Of a stretch of DNA of 64,000 nucleotides, positions 17,687-26,436 are shown in pieces (the stretch's first letter is position 1; each line of letters begins with the position of its first letter). Origin of the DNA: an uncultured candidate division Zixibacteria bacterium (GTDB lineage Bacteria; Zixibacteria; MSB-5A5; GN15; PGXB01). The position numbers were made by a program, and so were the translations under genes. Where the stretch lies: assembly GCA_937925655.1 (NCBI GenBank), contig CALAMC010000114.1, forward strand, positions 14,558 through 78,557. The letters run 5' to 3'. The notes under the pieces are model-generated. The model did not search any database. It saw only the letters and a list, made by a program, of their open reading frames with translations, and had not been told where the DNA came from.

Positions 17687-19771
17687 TTATTCGTTTTCGG
17701 CCAGTTGTTCTTCGTATTGCCGGGCCATCGAGATCATATTCAAAAGTTCCATGACTTCCGGGGTCGGGCGGGAGTTGTAGACATCCCGGGCAAGGTTGGC
17801 TACGGCGGTCAGGTTCGAGCCTTTGGCCCAGTACGATTTGCGCAAAATTTCGGCGAACTCGGCCACGGCCGTAGCCAGTTTGAACTGCGTACTGCACTGA
17901 TTCATGTAGTTATTGAAATCGCTGCGGTCTACGGTAAATTCGATTTCATCGGCACGGTTCATTTCGTTGGGGGCCTTGTAGCGAATGTAGACTTTGGCGA
18001 CGTGCTCATGGCTGAAATTACGATGCAGTTTGATTTCATACAGAGCCGTGACGTCATGTCCGGCGCCGATTTCCCCGCCGTCCTCTTTATCATCCCGGAA
18101 CTTCTCGTCGGCCACGTCACGGTTTTCATAACCGATCAAGCGGTATGACCGCACGACATTGGGGTTGAAGTCGACTTGTATTTTGACATCGCGCGCGATC
18201 ACTTCGAGCATACCGGTCAAGTTGTCGACGAAGACGCGCCGGGCTTCGGCAATATCATCGACATACGCATAATGCCCGTTGCCCTTGTCGCCCAGCTTTT
18301 CCATGAGAATATCATTATAATTGCCCATACCGAATCCGATGGCCGACAGCGTAATCCCCTTGTCGGCGTATCTTTTGATGTCTTTCAAAAGGTCTTCGAC
18401 TTTGGTGATGCCGACGTTGGCGACGCCATCGGAGCAAAGGATGATGCGGTTTATTTTATTCCGGTCGAACATGCGGTCGGCCATATCGTAACCGAGGCGC
18501 AATCCTTCGGCGGCATTGGTGGAACCGCCCGGTGCGAGATTTTCAATAGCCCGCAATATTTCTTCGCGGCGGTCGATCGAAGTCGGATGCAACAGGACAC
18601 TCCCGCGTGAGCCATAGATGACGATGCCGACCCGGTCACGGTTTTTCAGCTGATTGACCAGATACTGCAGACCCCGCTTGACCAGACCGAGGCGGTTTTC
18701 GGTGGCCATCGAACCGGAAACATCGATGACAAACACAAGGTTGGCCGGTTTGCGATTGCGGGGGTTTATCTCGCGGCCCTTAATACCGATTTGAAGCAGG
18801 CGGCTGTTTTGTCCAAAGTGGGACGGCCCGCCTTCGACAAAAACGGCAAACGGCGCTTCTTCGGGGGCGGTATATTCATAATCAAAATGATTAATGAATT
18901 CCTCGGCGCGGATGGCATCATCAGGCGGCAGTTTGCCGCGTTCAAGGTATGAGCGAGCCATAATATATGAAGCATCGTCCACGTCGATGGCGAAAGTGGA
19001 CAGGTGATCATCCTCGGTATCGACAAACGGATTGACCCCGTAGTTTTTGAAAAACATGGCGTCAAACGGTTCGCCGTTGACAATGCTGGTTCCGCCATGA
19101 GCAGGGGAGGGGTAACAATAGGAGTAATCGGCTTGCACTTTGGGCTGGATATTTTGTCTTTTTTGAACGACTATTTCGTTGGAGCCACGTCCGCCAAGCA
19201 AATCAATATCAGCGGCACCCTCGATGATATATGCCACCTCGCCGGCACGACCGCCACGGATGATGATATCGCCCTTTGAATCAGTGGACACACCGGCCGT
19301 TTGCTGAAGCAACTCGTCCAGATTCTTCACCGGCGGGCTTTTGATCGCATTTTTGGATATGATGACCTCGCTGGAGACTTTATAAATATCGATCTTACTC
19401 CGGTCGGCGACGATTTTTATAACTTTATCGAGGTCAGCCGTCGCGGGTGTCATACTAACGTTGATTTCGGTTGATACGTCGACGGATACGTTTACAGAAC
19501 AGACTTCGACCGTGTTATACCCGACGGCCGAGATTTTCAAAGTATATACTCCAGACGGCACCAGAACGATAGTATATCGCCCGTCGGGGTCGGTCATGGT
19601 GCCCATAGTGGTTCCGATGATTTGCACCGAAGCCCCGGCGATAGGGTCTCCGGTATTAACGTCGGTGACAAGCCCTTTAATTTTACCGGTGGTTCCGGCA
19701 AGGAGCATAAGAGGGATAGCGATGGCGGCAATGGCGGCGAGGATGACTGCGGTTTTGGCTATGGATCGCAT
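17687..19771 (-). CDS. Carboxypeptidase-regulatory-like + TonB plug-like + VWA (YfbK-type) protein
   Basis: 694 residues, signal peptide (A-V-I-L-A-A-I-A-A-I-A-I-P-L-M-L-L-A-G). Residues ~27-108 are a CarboxypepD_reg-like beta sandwich (G-L-V-T-D-V-N-T-G-D-P-I-A-G-A-S-V). Residues ~145-205 look like a TonB-receptor plug (N-L-D-E-L-L-Q-Q-T-A-G-V, then I-I-I-R-G-G-R-A-G-E-V-A-Y-I-I-E-G). No beta-barrel follows; instead a linker leads to a YfbK-type von Willebrand A unit with a complete MIDAS start (D350-V-S-G-S-M) and G-S-T-N-A-A-E-G. It is thus an exported metal-dependent adhesion or assembly protein rather than a receptor. AAGGAGGTGG precedes the ATG. A terminator follows at 17639-17665. Confidence 0.85.
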   Translation of the reverse strand: MRSIAKTAVILAAIAAIAIPLMLLAGTTGKIKGLVTDVNTGDPIAGASVQIIGTTMGTMTDPDGRYTIVLVPSGVYTLKISAVGYNTVEVCSVNVSVDVSTEINVSMTPATADLDKVIKIVADRSKIDIYKVSSEVIISKNAIKSPPVKNLDELLQQTAGVSTDSKGDIIIRGGRAGEVAYIIEGAADIDLLGGRGSNEIVVQKRQNIQPKVQADYSYCYPSPAHGGTSIVNGEPFDAMFFKNYGVNPFVDTEDDHLSTFAIDVDDASYIMARSYLERGKLPPDDAIRAEEFINHFDYEYTAPEEAPFAVFVEGGPSHFGQNSRLLQIGIKGREINPRNRKPANLVFVIDVSGSMATENRLGLVKRGLQYLVNQLKNRDRVGIVIYGSRGSVLLHPTSIDRREEILRAIENLAPGGSTNAAEGLRLGYDMADRMFDRNKINRIILCSDGVANVGITKVEDLLKDIKRYADKGITLSAIGFGMGNYNDILMEKLGDKGNGHYAYVDDIAEARRVFVDNLTGMLEVIARDVKIQVDFNPNVVRSYRLIGYENRDVADEKFRDDKEDGGEIGAGHDVTALYEIKLHRNFSHEHVAKVYIRYKAPNEMNRADEIEFTVDRSDFNNYMNQCSTQFKLATAVAEFAEILRKSYWAKGSNLTAVANLARDVYNSRPTPEVMELLNMISMARQYEEQLAENE

Positions 19772-19863
19772 AATCCACCTCCTTAACTGGTGATTTGGTT
19801 CGATTAACTTCTGAGGGGATTACACTTTTAAGACGGATTTCTTCCCGGATGTGTGAAAAAATA

Positions 19864-19889
19864 AAAACCCCCCTAAGATGGGGGGTTTA
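19864..19889 (-). terminator. Terminator after the DUF6249-like gene
   Basis: AAACCCCCC, TAAGAT loop, GGGGGGTTT on the plus strand; read on the minus strand it ends in a T-rich tail 20 bases after the stop at 19909. Confidence 0.85.
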
Positions 19890-19908
19890 TCAGGGTTCCA
19901 CCTTGTGG

Positions 19909-20292
19909 CTACACGTTGGGTGGAGAAGGAGAATTGTATTTTTGCGGGCCCCGTAATTCCTTTATCTTCTTGTTGGCAAAGAAGTAGTATATCAACAAAC
20001 CGATCCCGGCGAAGATTAGCATCAAGCTGAAAGTTATTTCGCCGCGGTCGTAATCATAGGGCATCATCAGCCCGACCACAACAGCCAGCCCGATGCCGAT
20101 TAAAACCAGGCCCCATTTCAGCGACGATGGCGCGTAATGCTCGGCCTGACCAAAAAACAAATGGGTTATATTTTTGTCAATTTCACCTTTTTCCAGTAGT
20201 TTACGTTTAAGGCGATAATCGAGGACGATTTTAACGATGAAAATGCATGCCACAAAGAAACTTAGCGGGCCTATAAAATCGGGTTCAAACAT
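19909..20292 (-). CDS. Small membrane protein, DUF6249-like
   Basis: 127 residues with three hydrophobic segments: P-L-S-F-F-V-A-C-I-F-I-V-K-I-V-L, L-V-L-I-G-I-G-L-A-V-V-V-G-L-M and S-L-M-L-I-F-A-G-I-G-L-L-I-Y-Y-F. Between the first two is a charged cytosolic loop (R-L-K-R-K-L-L-E-K-G-E-I-D). The pattern fits the DUF6249 group of short membrane proteins often found beside ECF sigma/anti-sigma genes. Function unknown. It is divergent from the second ECF gene; the 117-base gap contains a 9-base inverted repeat. Confidence 0.65.
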   Translation of the reverse strand: MFEPDFIGPLSFFVACIFIVKIVLDYRLKRKLLEKGEIDKNITHLFFGQAEHYAPSSLKWGLVLIGIGLAVVVGLMMPYDYDRGEITFSLMLIFAGIGLLIYYFFANKKIKELRGPQKYNSPSPPNV

Positions 20293-20345
20293 TATTTTCT
20301 CCTTTCTTGTTCGCTTTTGTCAGGTTAGACTGCCGCAATCGGGAA

Positions 20346-20381
20346 TTGTTGCAGGGTTTTAAAAGAATTATTCTGCAACAA
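20346..20381. repeat. Inverted repeat TTGTTGCAG ... CTGCAACAA in the divergent promoter region
   Basis: Nine-base perfect arms (20346-20354 and 20373-20381), 18-base AT-rich spacer. Sits 28 bases upstream of the second ECF sigma ATG at 20410 and 54 bases upstream of the divergent membrane-protein gene. An operator, or overlapping promoter with symmetrical flanks, is most likely. Confidence 0.5.
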
Positions 20382-20409
20382 ATTAATAAAAACTCGGTCA
20401 AATCCATAT

Positions 20410-20994
20410 ATGAGTGATGGTCCGCCTGAATCCGGGGCGCTGATCGACGAAATCCTGGGCGGCAATAAAGCGGCATTCAGGAAACTGGTCGAACAAAACC
20501 AGCGTCTGGTCAGCCATATAATATTCCGGATGGTCGCCGACCGTCAGGACCGCGAGGATTTATGTCAGGAGGTGTTTGTCAGAGTGTATCGAAATTTACG
20601 TGAATTCCGGCGCGAGGCCAAATTATCCACCTGGATCGCGCGGATCGCCTACAATATCGGCTTGAGCCATATAAAGAAAAAAAACATCCCGCTGGTCGAA
20701 GAAACCGTCCTTGATCATGTCGAATCCGACGGAGATTATCCGCGCATGCCATCGCCGCACGTCGATGTTGAACAAAAAATAATTTCCGGATTGGTACAAG
20801 ATGAAATAGAACGACTGCCCGTATATTATAAAACGGCCCTGACTTTGTATCATCTGGATGGTATGTCCTATGATGAGATTGTCGATATTATGAAAGTCCC
20901 CGAAGGGACAGTTAAAAGCTATATATTCCGCGGACGAAAAATGCTGAAAGAAAGACTGCTGGCTCGTTATAGCCGGGAGGATTTATGGAATTAA
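20410..20994 (+). CDS. RNA polymerase sigma factor, ECF subfamily (second pair)
   Basis: 194 residues. Region 2: V-S-H-I-I-F-R-M-V, D-R-E-D-L-C-Q-E-V-F-V-R-V-Y and K-L-S-T-W-I-A-R-I-A-Y-N. Region 4: L-P-V-Y-Y-K-T-A-L-T-L-Y-H, then M-S-Y-D-E-I-V-D-I-M-K-V-P-E-G-T-V-K-S-Y-I-F-R-G-R-K (helix-turn-helix). The region-4 helix differs from that of the first ECF factor, so target promoters should differ; no copy of the GAATCG/TCTAA pair is seen upstream. Stop overlaps the anti-sigma start by 10 bases. Confidence 0.93.
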   Translation: MSDGPPESGALIDEILGGNKAAFRKLVEQNQRLVSHIIFRMVADRQDREDLCQEVFVRVYRNLREFRREAKLSTWIARIAYNIGLSHIKKKNIPLVEETVLDHVESDGDYPRMPSPHVDVEQKIISGLVQDEIERLPVYYKTALTLYHLDGMSYDEIVDIMKVPEGTVKSYIFRGRKMLKERLLARYSREDLWN

Positions 20995-21503
20995 GACATC
21001 TTGACGACCGCGCCATTCAGGATTATCTCGATGGTACCGGAACGCCCGAGGCGGAACAACACCTTGATTTTTGTGCCGAATGCCGCGCCCGTGTCGAAGA
21101 ATACAAACTGGTATATCAAGCTCTCGAAGATGATTCGGAATTCAGGTTGCCCTATAATTTTGCCGAGGCGGTGATGTCGCGCGTAGGCGCCGAAACGGTA
21201 TCGCCCGAACCGCGACGCATATGGGAACCGGTTTTGTATATTATCGGTGCGGCCGCGCTGGTCTGGGGAGTTTTATATTATTTTGGGGCCTTTCCCAAGT
21301 CATTGCCGGATTTTTCTTATGGATACGGGTATATAAAAGCGCTTATGAATTTCGATCTGGTCAATTATATGGCCAATCTTTTTAAGAGCGCCGATTTGAA
21401 TCCCATGATTATTGTCATGACGGTAATTGTCCTGTGTTTCTATGGGGCAGTCGATTATTTGTACCGTCACCGGAAAACAAAACCGACCACACTCTGCGTG
21501 TAG
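20985..21503 (+). CDS. Membrane-anchored zinc-finger anti-sigma factor
   Basis: 172 residues. N-terminal zinc motif H-L-D-F-C-A-E-C (HxxxCxxC) after an A-I-Q-D-Y-L-D-G-T helix. Then one hydrophobic helix (V-L-Y-I-I-G-A-A-A-L-V-W-G-V-L-Y-Y) and a second near the C-terminus (M-I-I-V-M-T-V-I-V-L-C-F-Y-G-A), so a membrane location with both ends on the same side is likely. It should hold the sigma factor encoded upstream. The final codons (R-H-R-K-T-K-P-T-T-L-C-V) are encoded inside the hairpin at 21481-21512. Confidence 0.85.
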   Translation: MELRHLDDRAIQDYLDGTGTPEAEQHLDFCAECRARVEEYKLVYQALEDDSEFRLPYNFAEAVMSRVGAETVSPEPRRIWEPVLYIIGAAALVWGVLYYFGAFPKSLPDFSYGYGYIKALMNFDLVNYMANLFKSADLNPMIIVMTVIVLCFYGAVDYLYRHRKTKPTTLCV

Positions 21504-21512
21504 GGTCGGTTT
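21481..21512 (-). terminator. Terminator of the ZIP gene, overlapping the end of the anti-sigma gene
   Basis: AACCGACC-ACAC / GTGT-..-GGTCGGTT forms an interrupted 12-bp stem. On the minus strand it is followed by TTGTTTT, so it should stop transcription of the ZIP gene; on the plus strand the tail is weaker. Confidence 0.6.
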
Positions 21513-21531
21513 GGCATTTGTTGCATAATCG

Positions 21532-22344
21532 TTATCCCAGGGCCACGTCGAGAGTCATCATAACGGCGAATCCCAGTATCGCCCCCGTAGTGGCGGCGTG
21601 ATTATGTCCGCCGCGATGCGATTCCGGCACCAGTTCTTCAACGACCACGAAAATCATGGCTCCGGCGGCAAAAGCGAGAGCATAGGGGAGAATCGGACGG
21701 GCAATGATGACCAGAGCCGCGCCAATTGCACCGGCGATGGGTTCGACAATTCCGGACAGCTGACCATACCAGAAACTTTTTGGTCTCGAGACATTTTCAC
21801 GCCGAAGCGGCATGGATACCGCCAGACCTTCGGGAAAATTTTGAATTCCTATCCCCAACGCCAGTGCCACCGCTCCGGCCAGCGTGGCCGATTCCGCCCC
21901 GGCCGCGGCGGCACCAAAGGCGACGCCCACCGCCAAACCTTCGGGGAAATTGTGAAGGGTGATGGCCAGAACCAGAAGAGTTGTTCGTCGCCAGGTGGTT
22001 TTAATGCCTTCCGGTTCACTTCCTTTGAGACTCGGGTGCAAATGGGGTAATAGCAGGTCGGTTATGCGCAGACATAGAGCCCCGCCCAAAAAGCCCGCCA
22101 CTGCCGGAATCCAGGCCGGGATGGTTTGGCCCTCGGACATCTCGATTGCCGGTGCCAGAAGAGACCAAAAACTGGCCGCGATCATAACCCCCGCCGCGAA
22201 CCCCAGCATGCCGTCCAGCGTTTTGCGTTTCATCTCCTTTGCCAGAAATACTCCAGCCGCGCCCAGTGCGGTCATAAACCATGTGAAAAGCGTGGCCGTC
22301 AGTGCCTGCATAATGGGGCTCATATTCGAAAACCAGTCAATCAT
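21532..22344 (-). CDS. ZIP family metal transporter (GufA-like)
   Basis: 270-residue inner-membrane protein with about eight helices. The metal-binding helices are visible as H-N-F-P-E-G-L-A-V-G (helix 4) and Q-N-F-P-E-G-L-A-V-S (helix 5), the paired ZIP signatures. An E-E-L-V-P-E-S-H-R-G-G-H-N-H segment near the C-terminus is also typical of this subgroup. The likely cargo is Zn(2+) or another divalent cation. It follows cydB on the same strand after 39 bases, so it may be part of the cydAB transcript. Confidence 0.9.
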   Translation of the reverse strand: MIDWFSNMSPIMQALTATLFTWFMTALGAAGVFLAKEMKRKTLDGMLGFAAGVMIAASFWSLLAPAIEMSEGQTIPAWIPAVAGFLGGALCLRITDLLLPHLHPSLKGSEPEGIKTTWRRTTLLVLAITLHNFPEGLAVGVAFGAAAAGAESATLAGAVALALGIGIQNFPEGLAVSMPLRRENVSRPKSFWYGQLSGIVEPIAGAIGAALVIIARPILPYALAFAAGAMIFVVVEELVPESHRGGHNHAATTGAILGFAVMMTLDVALG

Positions 22345-22383
22345 ATCGGTCAGTCCTCTTCCATTAACACATCCAGGCGCCGC

Positions 22384-23409
22384 CTAATAGCTCGATGCAT
22401 CCAGCCTCACTTTTCCCCTGAATATACGATAAATCGCCGTCGTATAGGCAATCACCAGCGGCATACCGATCAGGGCGATAATCAACATGATCTTTAATGT
22501 CTTCTGCGACGACGATGCATTATAAATATCGAGGCTATGCTCGGGATTGGGTATGGAATGGATCAGGTACGGATACATGCCAATCCCGAAAATGGTCAGA
22601 AGAAATATCATCGAAAAGCACGAAGACAAAAAAGCCCGCCAGTCCCGGCCATGATGCACTTCACGGGGGATATTGGCTATCGCCAGCGCATTCAATAGGG
22701 GCAGCACAAATAATATGGGCGATTGCCTGAAAGCCTCCGTCATCAGCGGCATGAATAGTATCGTGGCGACGGAGGTAAGCACATAAAACGTGATGAATAT
22801 CAAGATCAGCCTGTTAATCCAGGAACGGACCAAATCGTGAAGGTCCCCTTCGGTTTTAAGAAGTATATAAATTGCACCGTGCATGGCAAACAGGGCGACG
22901 GTGGTGAGACCGACCAGGATGGCATAGGGATTCAGCAGACCCCAGAAGGTTCCCGCGAATTCACCGGCGCTGTCCAGAGGGACACCCCGGGCGATATTGC
23001 CCAGCGCCACGCCGATCAGAAGGGCCGATAAGACGCTACTTATGCTGAAACTCGTGTCCCAGGTTTTTCTCCAGCCCGCTTCGGGCTTTTTGCTGCGGAA
23101 TTCTATGGCCACGGCGCGGAAAATAAGTGCGAACAAAAGAAGCATCAAGGCGATGTAAAATCCTGAAAAGGCGGTGGCATAAACGATCGGGAAGGCCGCA
23201 AACAAGGCCCCGCCGCCGGTGACCAGCCAGACCTCGTTGCCGTCCCAGACCGGCCCGATGGCGTTTATCATCAGACGGCGGTGGGTATCACCCTTCGTGA
23301 ACAGGTGCAACGCGCCGACGCCAAGGTCGAAGCCGTCGAGAATAGCGTATCCCGAAAAAAGTACGCCGACCAGAATGTACCAGATACTATTCAGATCAAG
23401 CCATTCCAT
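22384..23409 (-). CDS. cydB: Cytochrome bd ubiquinol oxidase subunit II
   Basis: 341-residue membrane protein of the CydB family. N-terminal signature W-Y-I-L-V-G-V-L-F-S-G-Y-A-I-L-D-G-F-D-L-G, then W-D-G-N-E-V-W-L-V-T-G-G-G-A-L-F-A-A-F-P, both diagnostic. It pairs with CydA in the terminal quinol oxidase that reduces O2 to water with high affinity. ATG 23409 (M-E-W-L-D-L-N) is chosen; the frame extends to 23451 but that would overlap cydA by 56 bases and lacks a suitable ribosome binding site. It overlaps the 3' end of cydA by 14 bases. Confidence 0.95.
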   Translation of the reverse strand: MEWLDLNSIWYILVGVLFSGYAILDGFDLGVGALHLFTKGDTHRRLMINAIGPVWDGNEVWLVTGGGALFAAFPIVYATAFSGFYIALMLLLFALIFRAVAIEFRSKKPEAGWRKTWDTSFSISSVLSALLIGVALGNIARGVPLDSAGEFAGTFWGLLNPYAILVGLTTVALFAMHGAIYILLKTEGDLHDLVRSWINRLILIFITFYVLTSVATILFMPLMTEAFRQSPILFVLPLLNALAIANIPREVHHGRDWRAFLSSCFSMIFLLTIFGIGMYPYLIHSIPNPEHSLDIYNASSSQKTLKIMLIIALIGMPLVIAYTTAIYRIFRGKVRLDASSY

Positions 23410-24751
23410 GAGTTGCCACCTCCGTTTTAAGGTCATCATCCGACGGGCCATGCTGTATTTTCATATTCAACAGGAAGATAAACAGGGCCAAGAGAAGAAT
23501 ATATATGGCTGAAAACATGACAAGTGACGACACAACCTGCCCGCTGGTGACAATGGGCGAAAAGGCTTCGCTCGTGCGGAGCAGACCATAAACAATCCAA
23601 GGCTGACGGCCCACCTCGGCCGATGCCCAGCCAAGCTGATTGGCCAGTTGCGGCCCCAACACGGAAAAGACGAATACCCACAGAAGCCAGCGCGTTTTGA
23701 ACAGGGCCTTACGCCACCAGAGCAAAAGGCCCACCCAGCTAAGAAGTATCAGAGCGAAGCCAATTCCCACCATGATATGGTATGATTGAAAAACCACGTT
23801 GACCGGCGGTCGGTCTTCGGGACTGAAATTTTCGAGGCCCGTAATCGGCATATCCGCTGAACCGAAAACGAGGTAACTTAGCAGGCCGGGAATCTTGAGA
23901 CCGTATGTCTTCTGATTGTCGTCATCCACCCAGCCGAATAAATACAGCGGTGCCGGTTCGGAAGCGGGCCAATGGCCTTCGAAAGCGGCGAGTTTGGCGG
24001 GCTGGGTATGAGCCAGTGTTTTGGCGCTTTCATGGCCGGTGTATAGCTGCAGTATCGAAGCCACCGCCGCGAAAACGATTCCGATCTTGAAAGAGCGTTT
24101 GGCGAAATCAAGGTGTTTATTTTTCAGGATGTACCAGGCGCTGACGCTCAAGACGAAAGCCGCCGCGCTCAACCAGGCCGAAACATAGACGTGGGATATG
24201 CGATCGAGAAACGACGGGTTGAAAACCACGGCCCAGAAATCGACAATTTCGGCACGGGCGCCGGCGGCGTGTTCGACGATGTGAAAACCGCTGGGAGTCT
24301 GTTGCCATGAATTGGCCACGACAATCCATATGGCGGAAAAGTGCGCCCCGAAACATACCATGATGGTCGCAAAGAAATGCCAGCCGCGACTGACTTTATT
24401 CCAGCCGAACAGCAATACCGCCAGAAAACCGGATTCGAGGAAGAAGGCGAAGACGCCCTCGGCGGCCAGAGCACTCCCAAAAACATCACCGACATAGCGC
24501 GAATAGACCGACCAGTTGGTGCCGAACTGGAATTCCATGACGATTCCGGTGGCCACTCCCATGGCGAAAATCAGGCCGAATATCTTAACCCAGAACCGGG
24601 TCATCTGGTGATACAGGGCGTTATTGGTCTTAAGGTACAATCCTTCCATCAGGACCAGAATCAATCCCAGGCCGATACTAAGCGGCGGGAAAATGTAATG
24701 AAACCCGACGGTCAGGGCGAACTGGATCCGCGAAAGCATTAAAGTATCCAT
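23396..24751 (-). CDS. cydA: Cytochrome bd ubiquinol oxidase subunit I (short Q-loop type)
   Basis: 451 residues, starting M-D-T-L-M-L-S-R-I-Q-F-A-L-T-V-G-F-H-Y-I-F-P-P (the conserved haem b595 His in G-F-H-Y). The motif G-R-Q-P-W-I-V-Y-G near the C-terminus is diagnostic. The quinol loop between L-Y-L-F-G-W and F-Q-S-Y-H-I-M is short compared with the ~520-residue E. coli CydA, placing it in the short-loop class found in many FCB and Firmicute relatives. Met 23 of the longer frame (24751) is used; the frame upstream has a lysine-rich, non-membrane-like run. cydB follows with a 14-base overlap. Confidence 0.95.
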   Translation of the reverse strand: MDTLMLSRIQFALTVGFHYIFPPLSIGLGLILVLMEGLYLKTNNALYHQMTRFWVKIFGLIFAMGVATGIVMEFQFGTNWSVYSRYVGDVFGSALAAEGVFAFFLESGFLAVLLFGWNKVSRGWHFFATIMVCFGAHFSAIWIVVANSWQQTPSGFHIVEHAAGARAEIVDFWAVVFNPSFLDRISHVYVSAWLSAAAFVLSVSAWYILKNKHLDFAKRSFKIGIVFAAVASILQLYTGHESAKTLAHTQPAKLAAFEGHWPASEPAPLYLFGWVDDDNQKTYGLKIPGLLSYLVFGSADMPITGLENFSPEDRPPVNVVFQSYHIMVGIGFALILLSWVGLLLWWRKALFKTRWLLWVFVFSVLGPQLANQLGWASAEVGRQPWIVYGLLRTSEAFSPIVTSGQVVSSLVMFSAIYILLLALFIFLLNMKIQHGPSDDDLKTEVATHGMA

Positions 24752-24871
24752 CCGGTCAAACCCCTGCGTTAAATTGAGAAATTTAATTAATAAAAATAGC
24801 CGGATGGTTTCTTTCAACCAACAAGTTTTTTAAAGAATCTTATACTCTACTTTAATGTGTAAGATTTGGGA

Positions 24872-26278
24872 CTAAAAAGTGCTCCATTGCATGAGCAGAA
24901 ACATCAGACCCACAACCAGCACGACACCGATGGCCGAAACGATTGCCCCGTATTTGACCATTTCGCGCGTTTCAATTTCCTGTGTGGCGAAGGCAATGGC
25001 ATTGGGGGGAGTGCTTATCGGCAGGCACATGGCCAGAGAGCAGGCAAAGGCGACGCCCATCGCGCCGACGTTAGGATTGATCGCCGCCAGAGCGGTTACG
25101 ATGGGAATTATCAGGTTGGCGGCAGAGGTGTTACTCATGAAATTCGATATCAATATGGCAAATATGATTATGATAATCAGCAGGGCGAGTGGGCCCAGAT
25201 GTAAAAATTGCAGTTGATGAACCAGAACATTGGACAGCCCGGAGACTTTCATCGCCACGCCAAGGGTCAATCCGCCCGCGACCAGTATCAATACATCCCA
25301 GTCGAGCCGTTTCAAATCATGCCGGTCGAGAATTCCGAAAACCGTGAAAACCATAACCGGTAATAACGCCGATACCGCCGCCGGGAGGCCATGCAATGGT
25401 TCCGTCATCCACAAGGCAACCGTAATGCCAAAAGTGATTACGACTACCAGGAGGTCCCAGGTCACTTCCAGCTGCTCCGGGAACATCATTTCGAAACGAT
25501 CGGTCCGGAGTTTGAAGGATTTAATGAGGACCAACCAAAGGGCGATAAGCATCAAACCGGCCAGTGGTACGCCAATCAACATCCACTTGAAAAAAGAGAT
25601 GGGATGGCCCAGCCCGGCCATAACCGAGGCCGCGACGGCGTTGGGCGGGGTTCCGATTATGGTCCCGATGCCGCCGATATTGGAGGCAAAGGGGATCGCC
25701 AGAACCATGGCCTTTTTGAAGGCGTTACGGCCTTCGAAATGTTTGAACAACGGCGTCATGATTGCAATCATCATGGCCGTCGTAGCCGTATTCGACATGA
25801 ACATGGAAAACACACCGGTGGTTATAATGATACCCAGAAGCACCATACGGGGATGAGTTCCGAATGGTTTGATAAAGGCGCGGGCCAAACGGACGTCCAA
25901 ACCGTGCTTGGTAGCGCCCATAGCAAGGATAAATCCGCCGAAGAACAACACCAGTACCGGCGAGGCCACCGGGTTAATAAATACTTCGTACCCCGACGGG
26001 TCGAAGCCGAGCGGCCCGCTTGGCTGACCCAGCAGAAACACGCTTAAAACAATAACCATTATGGCCGTGGCAAACGGGGGAATGGTTTCGGTGACCCATA
26101 AGGCCGCCGCGCCGATAAATATCATCAGGCAAATCCGACTACCTTCTTCCAAACCGGGTAACGGGAGATAGTACGCTCCAAACGTCAGGCCCAGTATGAC
26201 AACCAGGCGAAATACCAGTTTAAGATTCAGGGTAATGGATATATTGCCCTTTTGGTCTATATTTATAGGGTGAGACAT
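24872..26278 (-). CDS. DASS/SLC13-type sodium:anion symporter family permease
   Basis: 468 residues with ~11-12 membrane helices and the two S-N-T motifs of the divalent-anion symporter family (M-S-N-T-A-T-T-A-M-M and M-S-N-T-S-A-A-N-L-I-I-P) that form the Na+/anion site, each followed by the expected hairpin. P-P-N-A-V-A/I-A motifs sit in both repeats. Cargo in this family is a dicarboxylate, citrate or sulfate; no choice is possible from the sequence. It lies 120 bases upstream of cydA on the same strand and may be a separate transcription unit. Confidence 0.9.
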   Translation of the reverse strand: MSHPINIDQKGNISITLNLKLVFRLVVILGLTFGAYYLPLPGLEEGSRICLMIFIGAAALWVTETIPPFATAIMVIVLSVFLLGQPSGPLGFDPSGYEVFINPVASPVLVLFFGGFILAMGATKHGLDVRLARAFIKPFGTHPRMVLLGIIITTGVFSMFMSNTATTAMMIAIMTPLFKHFEGRNAFKKAMVLAIPFASNIGGIGTIIGTPPNAVAASVMAGLGHPISFFKWMLIGVPLAGLMLIALWLVLIKSFKLRTDRFEMMFPEQLEVTWDLLVVVITFGITVALWMTEPLHGLPAAVSALLPVMVFTVFGILDRHDLKRLDWDVLILVAGGLTLGVAMKVSGLSNVLVHQLQFLHLGPLALLIIIIIFAILISNFMSNTSAANLIIPIVTALAAINPNVGAMGVAFACSLAMCLPISTPPNAIAFATQEIETREMVKYGAIVSAIGVVLVVGLMFLLMQWSTF

Positions 26279-26436
26279 TATTTTACCCTGTAAAAATTTC
26301 CTTCATTTTGGGCATACCGTATTAAATATCAATTCCAAAGTCAAGTGACAAATTCGATTTGGCTGATTCCGCTGACCATATAATTTATAGAACCTTTGGC
26401 CGGGGCGGATGTTATTGATGACCAAGGAGTTATTGT

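Noticed and set aside
25391..26047. Plus-strand frame of over 200 codons opposite the DASS permease
   Set aside because: Rich in G, Q, H, D and R, with no recognisable motif; the minus-strand permease explains the sequence.
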